From Planctomycetota bacterium (lineage in GTDB: Bacteria > Planctomycetota > UBA1135), in NCBI GenBank assembly GCA_014382465.1, contig JACNJP010000438.1:1-5961 (forward strand): a stretch of DNA of 5,961 nucleotides, read 5' to 3'. How positions within the stretch are numbered: the first letter of the stretch is position 1; each line of letters opens with the position of its first letter. The notes under the pieces are model-generated. The model searched no databases. It was not told where the DNA came from and saw only the letters and a program-made list of their open reading frames with translations. The position numbers were made by a program, and so were the translations under genes. Shown in pieces: positions 1 through 5,816 of the stretch.

Positions 1-140
1 GGGGGGGGGGGCGGGGGCGGGGCGTGTGGCGGGGGGGGGGCGGGGGGGGGCGGGGGGGGGGGGAGGTGCCGGGGGCTCCGGCGGCGGGGGGGCCGGAGGT
101 GGGGGGGGGCGAGCGCCGCCGCCAGTTGGGGGGGGGGGGC
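1..140. repeat. Poly-G low-complexity contig end (probable artefact)
   Basis: This stretch is almost entirely G with scattered C, T and A, including several runs of ten or more G. Real GC-rich coding DNA, as seen in the rest of the window, does not show such homopolymers. The pattern matches the poly-G read tails of two-colour sequencing chemistry that have been assembled into a contig edge. I see no gene, RNA or regulatory site that can be trusted in it. The transition to normal sequence is around 140-150. Confidence 0.8.
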
Positions 141-257
141 GGCCCCGGAGCGGATGAAGACCCGGCGGCCGGCGGGGCTCTTGCCGACCGCCTCTTCCGG
201 TTCGTAGATGCGGCCTTCCAGCCACTTCAGCTCGTCTGCGGTCAGTTCCTTGGCCAT
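1..257 (-). CDS. Hypothetical protein, N-terminal part only (runs into poly-G end)
   Basis: Reading leftward from the ATG at 257-255, an open frame begins MAKELTADELKWLEGRIYEP and continues through a basic stretch (AGRRVFIRSG) to about base 141. From there it enters the poly-G tract and becomes meaningless proline and alanine codons. No stop is seen before the window edge. The first ~39 residues use G- or C-ending codons and look like real protein. The start is acidic and probably helical, with no signal peptide or membrane segment. I do not recognise the family. No clear Shine-Dalgarno sequence precedes the ATG, so the start is tentative. It is divergent from the oxidoreductase gene, with about 125 bases between the two starts. 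Confidence 0.45.
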   Translation of the reverse strand, partial: MAKELTADELKWLEGRIYEPEEAVGKSPAGRRVFIRSGAAPPPQLAAALAPPHLRPPRRRSPRHLPPPPPPPAPPPPHAPPPPPP

Positions 258-382
258 GACCCGGCTTTATAAACCATCCCGACCCGAGGGCAGGGTTTTT
301 CCCCGGCAGGGACGTGCGAAGTCGAATCGCTGGGCACAATGGAGCCCGGATGCCGAGTCCGGCGTCCTTAGGATTCACTCCC

Positions 383-1654
383 ATGCCTCCCGCTCCCGTC
401 GACCGCCGCGCCTTCCTCAAGACCTCCGCGGTCGGCCTGCCGCTGATCCTGCCCGGCCTGGCTTGGGCCCGCCGCTCGCGCGCCAACGAGCAGATCCGGG
501 TCGGCGTCATCGGCATGGGGATCCGGGCGCGGAACGTCATGAACGGCTACCTGCTCGGCCACGAGCGGATCCGGATCCTGGCGGTGTGCGACGTCGACCG
601 GACCCGCCGCGAGCACTTCCAGGCGGTGGTCAACGAGAAGGCCGGCAACCGCGACTGCGCCGCCTACCAGGACTACCAGGACCTCCTGGCGCGCGACGAC
701 CTCGACGCCGTGGTCATCACCACGCCGGACCACTGGCACGCGACCATGGCGATCCACGCGGCGCAGGCGGGCAAGGACATCTACTGCGAGAAGCCGCTGA
801 CTCACACCTTGGAGGAAGGCAAGCGCATCATCGCCGCGGTGCGCCGCCACGACCGGGTGTTCCAGACCGGCAGCCAGCAGCGCAGCGAGTACGGCCACCG
901 CTTCGTCGACGCCGTCGAGGCGATCCGCAACGGCCGCATCGGCAAGCTCCTGACCGCCCACGTCGGCGTCGCCGGCCCGCCGCGGCCCTGCGACCTGCCG
1001 GGCGAGGAGCTGGAGCCGGGGCTCGACTGGGATCGCTGGCTCGGCCCGGCGCCGGCGCGGCCGTACCACAGCGACCTCAGCCCGCGCGGCGTCATCGGCC
1101 ACTACCCGAGCTGGCGGGCGTGGTGGGAGTACTCCGGCGGCTACCAGGCCGACATGGGCGCCCACCACTTCGACATCGCCCAGTGGGCGCTCGACGCCGA
1201 CCGCTCGGGCCCGGTCGAGATCCACCCGCCGCGCGACGGCGACCCTGAGCGGGGCGTGACGATGGTGTATTCCAACGGCGCGCGCGTGATCCACGGCGGC
1301 CCCGGCGGCATCACCTTCGTCGGCACCGAGGGCACGATCCAGGTCGACCGCGGCCGCCTCTCGAGCGTGCCGGAGTCCGTCCTGGCCGAGCCGCTGCCCG
1401 ACGACGCCCTGCGCCTGCCGCGCCACGACACCCACATCAACGACTGGATCCGCTGCATCGACTCCCGTGCCGAACCCATCTGCGACGTCGAGGTCGGCGC
1501 CCGCACCGCCGCGGTCTGCCAGCTCGTCAACTTGTGCTACCGCTCGGGCCGCCGCTTGAACTGGGATCCGGCGGACTGGCGCTTCGTCGACGACGCCGAG
1601 GCCGACGGCTGGCTGGACTACGGCCGCCGGGCGGGTTTCGAACTGCCCCTGTGA
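383..1654 (+). CDS. Gfo/Idh/MocA family NAD(P)-dependent oxidoreductase with TAT signal
   Basis: Predicted 423-aa secreted dehydrogenase of the Gfo/Idh/MocA family. These enzymes oxidise or reduce sugars, inositols and related polyols with a nicotinamide cofactor. The N-terminus has a twin-arginine motif (R8-R9-A-F-L-K), then a hydrophobic stretch ending LAWA (~29), which indicates TAT export. The Rossmann fold follows, with VGVIGMG at 40-46, an acidic D70 after the second strand, TPDHWHA at 114-120 and the family signature EKP at 136-138. GSQQRS lies at 163-168. The C-terminal domain carries DWDRWLGPAP at 215-224 and a D-M-G-A-H-H-F-D cluster at 257-264, which supplies likely substrate or catalytic residues. 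The length is normal for the exported bacterial subgroup. I chose ATG 383 because AGGA (370-373) lies 9 bases upstream and it puts the twin arginines near the N-terminus. The frame also opens at GTG 314 and ATG 350, which would add an untypical leader. The exact substrate cannot be told from sequence. The gene seems monocistronic. Confidence 0.93.
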   Translation: MPPAPVDRRAFLKTSAVGLPLILPGLAWARRSRANEQIRVGVIGMGIRARNVMNGYLLGHERIRILAVCDVDRTRREHFQAVVNEKAGNRDCAAYQDYQDLLARDDLDAVVITTPDHWHATMAIHAAQAGKDIYCEKPLTHTLEEGKRIIAAVRRHDRVFQTGSQQRSEYGHRFVDAVEAIRNGRIGKLLTAHVGVAGPPRPCDLPGEELEPGLDWDRWLGPAPARPYHSDLSPRGVIGHYPSWRAWWEYSGGYQADMGAHHFDIAQWALDADRSGPVEIHPPRDGDPERGVTMVYSNGARVIHGGPGGITFVGTEGTIQVDRGRLSSVPESVLAEPLPDDALRLPRHDTHINDWIRCIDSRAEPICDVEVGARTAAVCQLVNLCYRSGRRLNWDPADWRFVDDAEADGWLDYGRRAGFELPL

Positions 1655-1839
1655 TTCCCTTTGGACCGCTATCCGAAGCTGGTTTCCTTTCGGGTCAGGG
1701 CACTTCCCCGTGGCCCACGAAGGCGGAGGAGCGCTCACCCACCAGCTTCAACGGGGCAGCAGATCGAGCTATGATCCATTACACCTTGACTCTGAGCCTG
1801 AGCGATTCCTTGCTCCTGCCTCTCCTTTCAGGCCTCGCG
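1655..1839. other. Intergenic region between oxidoreductase and AlbA_2 cluster
   Basis: There is no convincing gene here on either strand. Its base composition is less GC-skewed than the oxidoreductase before it. It contains a small imperfect inverted repeat around 1701-1720 without a T-run, so I do not call a terminator. A sigma-70-like hexamer pair is listed separately. This is probably the left boundary of the acquired cluster. Confidence 0.5.
1747..1775 (+). promoter_or_regulatory. Possible sigma-70-type promoter for the AlbA_2 cluster
   Basis: TTCAAC (1747-1752) and TATGAT (1770-1775) are separated by exactly 17 bases and resemble -35 and -10 hexamers. Transcription would start near 1782, upstream of the small ORF at 1840. 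The -10 box covers the in-frame ATG at 1771, so if this promoter is used that ATG cannot be the start of the downstream ORF. This is pattern matching only, and promoter consensus in the presumed phylum is not well fixed. Confidence 0.3.
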
Positions 1840-2085
1840 ATGAACACGAATTGGCATGGCAATGCATCACGACGGCGGATCGCCTGGGGAGATCTCAGTC
1901 ACCTCATCTCGGAGGATGGCATCTACTTCACGGGCTTCATGGCCAAGTACGCCTGCTACGAGCCTGACCAATCGCAGGAGCCGCCGAGTTCCTTGCCTGA
2001 AGAACCGGAGTACCGGGCTGACCTGGAGTCCCTCAGGACATGGTCCGTGAGCTTCAAGAAGTGCCCGGCGGAGGCCGGCGCATGA
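1840..2085 (+). CDS. Small hypothetical protein translationally coupled to AlbA_2 gene
   Basis: An 81-aa frame starting MNTNWHGNASRRRIAWGDLS. The middle is aromatic (YFTGFMAKYACY), followed by an acidic, proline-rich segment (PPSSLPEEPEY) and a short tail. No signal peptide, membrane helix or known motif is evident, and I do not recognise a family. Evidence that it is real: its TGA overlaps the ATG of the next gene in an ATGA (2082-2085), which is typical of translational coupling, and most codons end in G or C. ATG 1840 has only a weak CAGG about 7 bases upstream. The frame is open further 5', and ATG 1771 is an alternative that would add a hydrophobic stretch, but a possible -10 box lies on it. 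It may instead be the decayed 3' end of a longer lost gene. Confidence 0.45.
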   Translation: MNTNWHGNASRRRIAWGDLSHLISEDGIYFTGFMAKYACYEPDQSQEPPSSLPEEPEYRADLESLRTWSVSFKKCPAEAGA

Positions 2086-3482
2086 ACGAAGACCAGCGCA
2101 CGGAGTGGAAGTCCACCTGGCGCGACGAGTACCTCAAGTGGGTCTGCGGCTTCGCCAACGCCAAGGGTGGTCTGCTGGTGATCGGGCGTGGGGACGGCGG
2201 CGAGGTGGTTGGCCTCGCCAACGCGCGCCGGCTCCTGGAGGAGTTGCCCAACAAGGTGCGGGATCTGCTGGGCATCCTGGTGGAGGTCGATTTGCGGACG
2301 AAAGCCGGGCTGGAGTTCCTGGAACTTCGTGTCGAGGCCTATCCCAGCCCGGTCAGCTATCGGGGTGAGTACTTCCTCCGCAGCGGCAGCACCAACCAGC
2401 GGCTCAAAGGCGCGGCGCTGGATCGTTTCCTGTTGCGCAAGTACGGACGAACCTGGGACAGCGTGCCCCTTCCCGGCCTGACTCTGGAAGATCTTGATGC
2501 CCGCATGCTGGCGCGTTTTCGCGAGCGGGCGGCGAAGAGCGAGCGATTGAGCGCTGACGCGCTCGGCGACGACGACGCGGGCCTGCTCGACAAACTGCGC
2601 CTGATGGAAGGGGATTACCTGCAAAGGGCTGCGGCGTTGCTCTTTCACCCGGACCCGGAACGATTTTTCACCGGTGCATCGGCCAAGATCGGCTACTTCG
2701 CCAGCGAGAGTGACCTGCGTTATCACGACGAAGTCCAGGGCGACCTGTTTACCCAGGTCGACAAGACCATGGAGCTTCTGCTGACCAAGTACCTGAAGGC
2801 GACGATCAGCTACGAGGGGATTCAGCGGGTCGAGTCCTTCCCCATGCCGGCGACCGCCTTGCGCGAGGCGGTCATCAACGCCCTCATTCACCGCGACTAT
2901 GCGGTACCCTCGCCGGTCCAGATTCGGGTGTATCACGACCGTTTGTTGATCTGGAACCCCGGTGAGCTGCCGGACCACTGGTCGAGCGATCAACTGCTCC
3001 AGCCGCACCCGTCCAAGCCGTTCAACCCTTCGCTGGCGAACGTCTTCTTCCGCGCTGGCGAGATCGAAGCCTGGGGCCGTGGGATCCAACGTGTCTTCGA
3101 GGCCTGCCGTGAGGCGGGCACGCCGGAGCCGCGTATACGGGTGGAACCGGGCGATCTCTGGTTCGAGTTCCCGTTCTCGGAGGCCTATCTCGATAGCCTC
3201 GCTGCCGGCGACCGGTCTCGAGTCGGCATGGGGAGGACTACCCAGAAGACTACCCAGAAGACTACCCAGAAGACTACCCAGAAGACTACCCAAGAGGAGA
3301 TCCTCGACATCCTCCGAGCCGATCCCACCGCCAGCCGGCGAGCGATTGCCGAACTGCTGGAGAACATCACCGAGGACGGCGTCAAATACCATCTCGACAA
3401 GCTCAAGAGCGCCGACCGAATCCGTCGGGTGGGACCGGACCGCGGCGGATCCTGGGAGATCATCGGAGGCACCGATGAGTGA
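2082..3482 (+). CDS. ATP-binding protein: Schlafen AlbA_2 + HATPase_c_4 + winged helix
   Basis: 466-aa regulator-like protein, often annotated as an ATP-binding or RecG-like transcriptional regulator. Residues ~6-115 form the Schlafen AlbA_2 (formerly AAA_4) domain: T-E-W-K at 7-10, FANAKGG at 24-30, then IGRGDGG. Residues ~195-375 form a GHKL-type ATPase region, with the N-box E262-x-x-x-N266 followed by ALIHRDY, NPG at 292-294 and the glycine-rich AWGRG at 330-334. A linker of four TTQK units plus TTQE (386-405) leads to a C-terminal winged helix (~406-466) with the probable recognition helix DGVKYHLDKLK at 432-442. ATG 2082 has a strong GGAGG (2070-2074) 7 bases upstream. The gene overlaps the ORF before it by 4 bases and the hsdR start after it by 8, which indicates one operon. 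Such genes are frequent in type I restriction-modification loci. Their precise role is unsettled; ATP-dependent DNA binding or control of the locus is inferred. Confidence 0.9.
   Translation: MNEDQRTEWKSTWRDEYLKWVCGFANAKGGLLVIGRGDGGEVVGLANARRLLEELPNKVRDLLGILVEVDLRTKAGLEFLELRVEAYPSPVSYRGEYFLRSGSTNQRLKGAALDRFLLRKYGRTWDSVPLPGLTLEDLDARMLARFRERAAKSERLSADALGDDDAGLLDKLRLMEGDYLQRAAALLFHPDPERFFTGASAKIGYFASESDLRYHDEVQGDLFTQVDKTMELLLTKYLKATISYEGIQRVESFPMPATALREAVINALIHRDYAVPSPVQIRVYHDRLLIWNPGELPDHWSSDQLLQPHPSKPFNPSLANVFFRAGEIEAWGRGIQRVFEACREAGTPEPRIRVEPGDLWFEFPFSEAYLDSLAAGDRSRVGMGRTTQKTTQKTTQKTTQKTTQEEILDILRADPTASRRAIAELLENITEDGVKYHLDKLKSADRIRRVGPDRGGSWEIIGGTDE
3237..3296 (+). repeat. 12-bp tandem repeat encoding (TTQK)n linker
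   Basis: Four perfect tandem copies of ACTACCCAGAAG (3237-3284) are followed by a fifth, altered copy, ACTACCCAAGAG (3285-3296). The unit is a multiple of three and is in frame, giving TTQK four times, then TTQE. It sits exactly between the ATPase region and the winged-helix domain. Copy-number change would alter linker length without breaking the frame. Similar TTQK-type linkers are familiar in this protein family. Confidence 0.95.
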
Positions 3483-3671
3483 CGTCGGCCAGCGCGAGAT
3501 CCACACCCAGCGGCGTGCGAGCGCGTTCTTCAAGGAGGCGCTTGGCTACGCCTACCTGAGCAACTGGCAGCACCGCCCCGACATCAGCAATGTCGAGAAG
3601 GCACGGCCACCGGCTGGCTCGAGCGCCAGGGCTACAGCGAAAAGATCATGGGCGTGGTGCGGTTCGAATAG
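3475..3671 (+). pseudogene. hsdR: Type I restriction endonuclease HsdR, truncated and frameshifted 5' remnant
   Basis: The ATG at 3475 has GGAGG (3465-3469) 5 bases upstream and lies inside the end of the AlbA_2 gene (ATGAGTGA, 8-base overlap). The first 42 codons match the HsdR N-terminus: GQREIHTQ, FFKEALGYAYLSNW and SNVEK correspond to the family pattern of Q-R-x-x-x-Q-N-R, then L-G-Y-x-Y-L-G-x-W, then S-N-I-E. After about base 3600 this frame loses similarity. The match continues in another frame from 3603 as GWLERQGYSEKIMGVVRFE, which is the next HsdR segment, and ends at TAG 3669-3671. An indel near 3600 plus a stop, and loss of the rest of a normally ~1000-aa protein including nuclease and helicase motor, make this a dead fragment. 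The assignment rests on remembered family patterns, not a search. No hsdM or hsdS is in the window. Confidence 0.75.
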
Positions 3672-3761
3672 GGCAAGGGAATCTCGCTGGACGGTCGGTT
3701 TGCATGGTCCGCCTTGTTTGATGCTCCATCCTTGCCGTGAAGAAGACCTCGTTCCTTTGAC
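3672..3761 (+). other. Junction between hsdR remnant and IS; possible 5' end of interrupted gene
   Basis: After the hsdR stub the sequence shows no recognisable HsdR similarity, so a deletion or recombination breakpoint probably lies within it. An ATG at 3721 opens a frame (MLHPCREEDLVPLT) that reaches the IS end. When the IS and one target duplication are removed, it continues in frame into the ORF that ends at 5816. The ATG has no clear Shine-Dalgarno sequence, so its use as a start is uncertain. Confidence 0.4.
3757..3761. repeat. Target site duplication TTGAC, left copy
   Basis: TTGAC directly precedes the left terminal inverted repeat and is repeated directly after the right one (5448-5452). 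This is the footprint of an IS insertion. Five bases is plausible for an IS1380-like element. Confidence 0.85.
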
Positions 3762-3779
3762 CCCGCCTTATTCACGGCG
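3762..3779 (+). repeat. IS terminal inverted repeat, left
   Basis: CCCGCCTTATTCACGGCG, the exact reverse complement of 5430-5447. Beyond these 18 bases the two ends share a further CTGA after two mismatches, so the transposase binding site may extend to about 23-24 bases. Confidence 0.93.
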
Positions 3780-3917
3780 AGCTGAGCGGGCCAGCTGACT
3801 CAGGATTTGGCCGTGGGATCGCGTTGAAGGTGCCTCGATCGGCGATCCTGCGTTCGCCTGCGCAAACCGCCCCCTTTCCCCCAGACGGGCGTGTCGTTGC
3901 GCCGGATTCCGCCTCGC

Positions 3918-5357
3918 TCAGCTCGGCGCCGGCCGCATCCGCTCCCACGCCCGCAGCCAGCTCCGCCACAGCCCGGCCGCTGCCCGTCCCAGCACCACGG
4001 TCACCCGGCGCGCACGGAGCAGGATCCGCGTCCCGGCCTTCAGCACCGTCTCCCGGAAACGCCGCAGGCTCACCCCCTGCCGCTCCACCCGCTCCTGCAC
4101 GCACCGCCCCGCGTGCATCAGCTGGTACGCGATCCCGTGCAGCAGCAGGATCACCTCGTTGCTCGCCATGGGATCCACCGACTCCGTGCGGCGGCGCGGC
4201 TGCCGACCCCGGTAGTGGCTCTTCGGCCGCCTGGTGGAGGACAGCGCCGGGGCGAGGACGTCCTTGAATTCCCCGAAGTGGCCCTCGGCCTTGCCCCGTC
4301 GCCGGTAGTGATCCAACAGCGCCGCCGCCGGCTTCTCCCGCCGGGTCCAGCTCGTGACCAGGAAGAAGTGGTCGAGGAAGAGCTGGTCCGGCTTCTCCTG
4401 GATCACCAGGACCACCCGGCGGTCACGCGACCAGCTGCCGGCGACGTAGCGGAGCTCCACCGTCCAGGTCCGCGGCTCGAGCGGAGGACGGCCCCGCGGG
4501 CGGGTCAGGTACGGCGCGGCCAGCTGGCTCAGCCTGGCATTGCCCTTCAGGCGGGCCACGTAGCGGGTGCCGCGCGCATCCAGGGCGTCCAGGAAGTCGC
4601 CCGACGGGAAGCCGGCGTCGATGCGGAGATCGACCCGGTCCGCCACATCGCGCTCCAGCCGCTCCAGGATCGGGATCACGAAGTCGAGCCCGCCCGCGGC
4701 GGTGTGGGCGGTGCCCCCGCGCAGCCTCAGGCCGAGGAGGTCGCCCTGCTCGCCGAGCGAGGCCACCAGCGGGTGGTAGATCGTGGCCCGCGCGTAGGCA
4801 TTCCAGGCCGAGCCCTCCTGCCGGCCGTGGACCTCGATCGCCAGCGAGTCCAGATCCACGGTCAGCGAGTCGCATCGCCGCCAGCCTTGCCGGGTGAGGC
4901 GGGTGCAGGCCAGCGTGGCCGGGATGGCGGCCAGCAGGGCGCGGTGGTCGTCGCTCGCGAGAAGCCGTACCAGGCGCGACAGCGTCGGCTGCGAGGCGAG
5001 GGGGCCGGACGCTCCCTTCCGCAGAGGGGACTGACCTCGCCGGTCGGAGACGGCCAGCCGGAAGGCCGGATCGGTGCGCAGGCGGTCGGCGTCGTCCTGG
5101 TCGCGGTAGCCCTGGGCGAGCAGCGCCAGATAGGTGAGCAGCAGCTCGCGCAGGGAGTGCCGGCACTGGCTCTTCCGGCGCGGGTCCCGCAGACCGGCGA
5201 AAAGGGCCGGCAGGTCGAGGCCCTCGGCGAGCTCGCGGACCAGGAGGGCGCCGGCGTCGGAGCTCAGGCGCTCGTCGCGGTCCTCGAGACGGACGGAGCG
5301 ATTGAAAGAGAAGCGGAAGGGAGTAAGCTGGGATTCACCCACGGGGGGACGTGACAT
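3918..5357 (-). CDS. IS1380-family DDE transposase
   Basis: 479-aa transposase of the Tnp_DDE_1/IS1380 type, which cuts and rejoins the ends of its own element through an RNase H-like DDE core. The N-terminal DNA-binding part includes LSSDAGALLVREL (31-43), the family's L-A-Q-G-Y-x-D-x-x-D-A-D block (80-91) and ASQPTLSRL (121-129). The first catalytic aspartate lies in VDLDS (D168 or D170), followed by EVHGRQEG (175-182). The second is D247 in RIDAGF. The third residue is E358 in RRRGKAEGHFGEFK. All three acidic residues are present and there are no internal stops, so the enzyme looks intact. The ATG at 5357 gives the normal N-terminus, but no clear Shine-Dalgarno sequence precedes it. Weak translation initiation is common for transposases. 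Confidence 0.9.
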   Translation of the reverse strand: MSRPPVGESQLTPFRFSFNRSVRLEDRDERLSSDAGALLVRELAEGLDLPALFAGLRDPRRKSQCRHSLRELLLTYLALLAQGYRDQDDADRLRTDPAFRLAVSDRRGQSPLRKGASGPLASQPTLSRLVRLLASDDHRALLAAIPATLACTRLTRQGWRRCDSLTVDLDSLAIEVHGRQEGSAWNAYARATIYHPLVASLGEQGDLLGLRLRGGTAHTAAGGLDFVIPILERLERDVADRVDLRIDAGFPSGDFLDALDARGTRYVARLKGNARLSQLAAPYLTRPRGRPPLEPRTWTVELRYVAGSWSRDRRVVLVIQEKPDQLFLDHFFLVTSWTRREKPAAALLDHYRRRGKAEGHFGEFKDVLAPALSSTRRPKSHYRGRQPRRRTESVDPMASNEVILLLHGIAYQLMHAGRCVQERVERQGVSLRRFRETVLKAGTRILLRARRVTVVLGRAAAGLWRSWLRAWERMRPAPS

Positions 5358-5429
5358 GCGGCGGCGGATTGGTTTTGTTCACCGTTTCCTACGCTGCAGA
5401 CGGCCTTCCGTGGGCTTTTGCGATCAGGC

Positions 5430-5447
5430 CGCCGTGAATAAGGCGGG
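5430..5447 (-). repeat. IS terminal inverted repeat, right
   Basis: CGCCGTGAATAAGGCGGG, the perfect reverse complement of the left end at 3762-3779. The TAA inside it (5439-5441) closes the plus-strand frame that would otherwise lead into the downstream ORF. Confidence 0.93.
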
Positions 5448-5452
5448 TTGAC
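5448..5452. repeat. Target site duplication TTGAC, right copy
   Basis: TTGAC directly follows the right terminal inverted repeat and matches 3757-3761. Its TTG happens to be the first possible start codon of the ORF fragment that follows. Confidence 0.85.
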
Positions 5453-5816
5453 TTCTCCTCCTTCCCGTCATCCTCGTTGGTTGCGCCAGAGGCCCTTCCT
5501 TCAGCAAGGATCCGTCCTGATCCAGCTCCGGGGACATCACCTTCCAGGCGATGATCCAGAGATCAGTTTCCAGATCGTGAACTTGGGAGCCAACGCCGCC
5601 TTCTTCTGGGGGTACAGCCCGGACTCTCCGCAGACCTGGAGAGAACATCTGATCGACCAGGCTTGGGAAGAGGTCGCTTGGGATTGGTGCGGGGCCGGGC
5701 TCGAACTTCAGATCTTGGAGCCCGGCGAATCGATCACCTTCACGACCGCTGCCTACCCTGGACAAACCGTTCGCATCGGAGCGAGGTTCTCAGCGGACCG
5801 GAACGGCGAATTCTAG
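5448..5816 (+). pseudogene. Small beta-rich hypothetical protein, 5' end cut off by the IS
   Basis: The open frame ends at TAG 5814-5816. The conserved-looking core begins around FQIVNLGANAAFFWGYSPDS. It continues with W-D-W-C-G-A-G-L, then LEPGESITFTT, and ends with GQTVRIGARFS. This pattern of short strands, a W-C-G-x-G-L turn and an L-x-P-G-x-S-x-x-F strand resembles a small Ig-like or beta-sandwich domain seen in hypothetical bacterial proteins. No function is known to me. The only start after the IS is the TTG of the target duplication, without a ribosome binding site. Removing the IS and one TTGAC joins 3721-3761 to 5453-5816 in frame, giving a 134-aa protein. The gene is therefore most likely interrupted. 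The core domain lies wholly in this piece, so a shortened product from an internal start is possible. Confidence 0.6.

Larger units (their letters stand above)
3762..5447 (-). mobile_element. IS1380-family insertion sequence, complete
   Basis: A 1686-bp element bounded by perfect 18-bp terminal inverted repeats and flanked by a 5-bp direct repeat TTGAC. It contains one transposase gene on the minus strand that fills most of its length. About 156 bases lie between the left end and the transposase stop, and about 90 bases between the transposase start and the right end. Size, single DDE transposase and ends starting CC fit the IS1380 family. Intact ends, an open transposase frame and undecayed target duplications suggest recent and possibly still mobile insertion. 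Family assignment is from protein motifs, and no isoform name can be given. Confidence 0.88.

Noticed and set aside
265..274. AT-rich palindrome TTTATAAA between the divergent genes as a promoter -10
   Set aside because: It lies only about ten bases from the minus-strand ATG, and no matching -35 was found for either direction. It is a single short palindrome with no further support.
208..1248. 346-aa plus-strand frame overlapping the oxidoreductase
   Set aside because: Arg/Pro-rich out-of-frame reading of GC-rich coding DNA without any motif.
368..1738. 456-aa open frame on the minus strand opposite the oxidoreductase
   Set aside because: It is a mirror ORF created by G/C-ending codons of the real gene. 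Its protein is repetitive in Val, Ala, Arg and Asp with no motif, while the plus strand has a clear Gfo/Idh/MocA protein.
3237..3296. Short direct repeats as a possible CRISPR array or iteron origin
   Set aside because: The 12-base units are head to tail without spacers, lie in a coding frame and encode a known kind of linker.
1956..3533. 525-aa open frame on the minus strand opposite the AlbA_2 gene
   Set aside because: Shadow of the plus-strand gene. Its GSLL repeat is only the antisense reading of the TTQK repeat, and there are no domain motifs.
3891..5354. 487-aa open frame on the plus strand across the IS
   Set aside because: Shadow of the transposase gene. The minus-strand frame has the DDE residues and the family motifs.
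5398..5418. Small hairpin ACGG-CCTT-CCGT followed by TTTT as a terminator
   Set aside because: The stem is only 4 bp and the T-run is separated from it by several bases, which is too weak for a rho-independent terminator.
5448..5475. Outward promoter formed by the IS end and TTGACT
   Set aside because: TTGACT resembles a -35, but no reasonable -10 hexamer is found 16-18 bases downstream.
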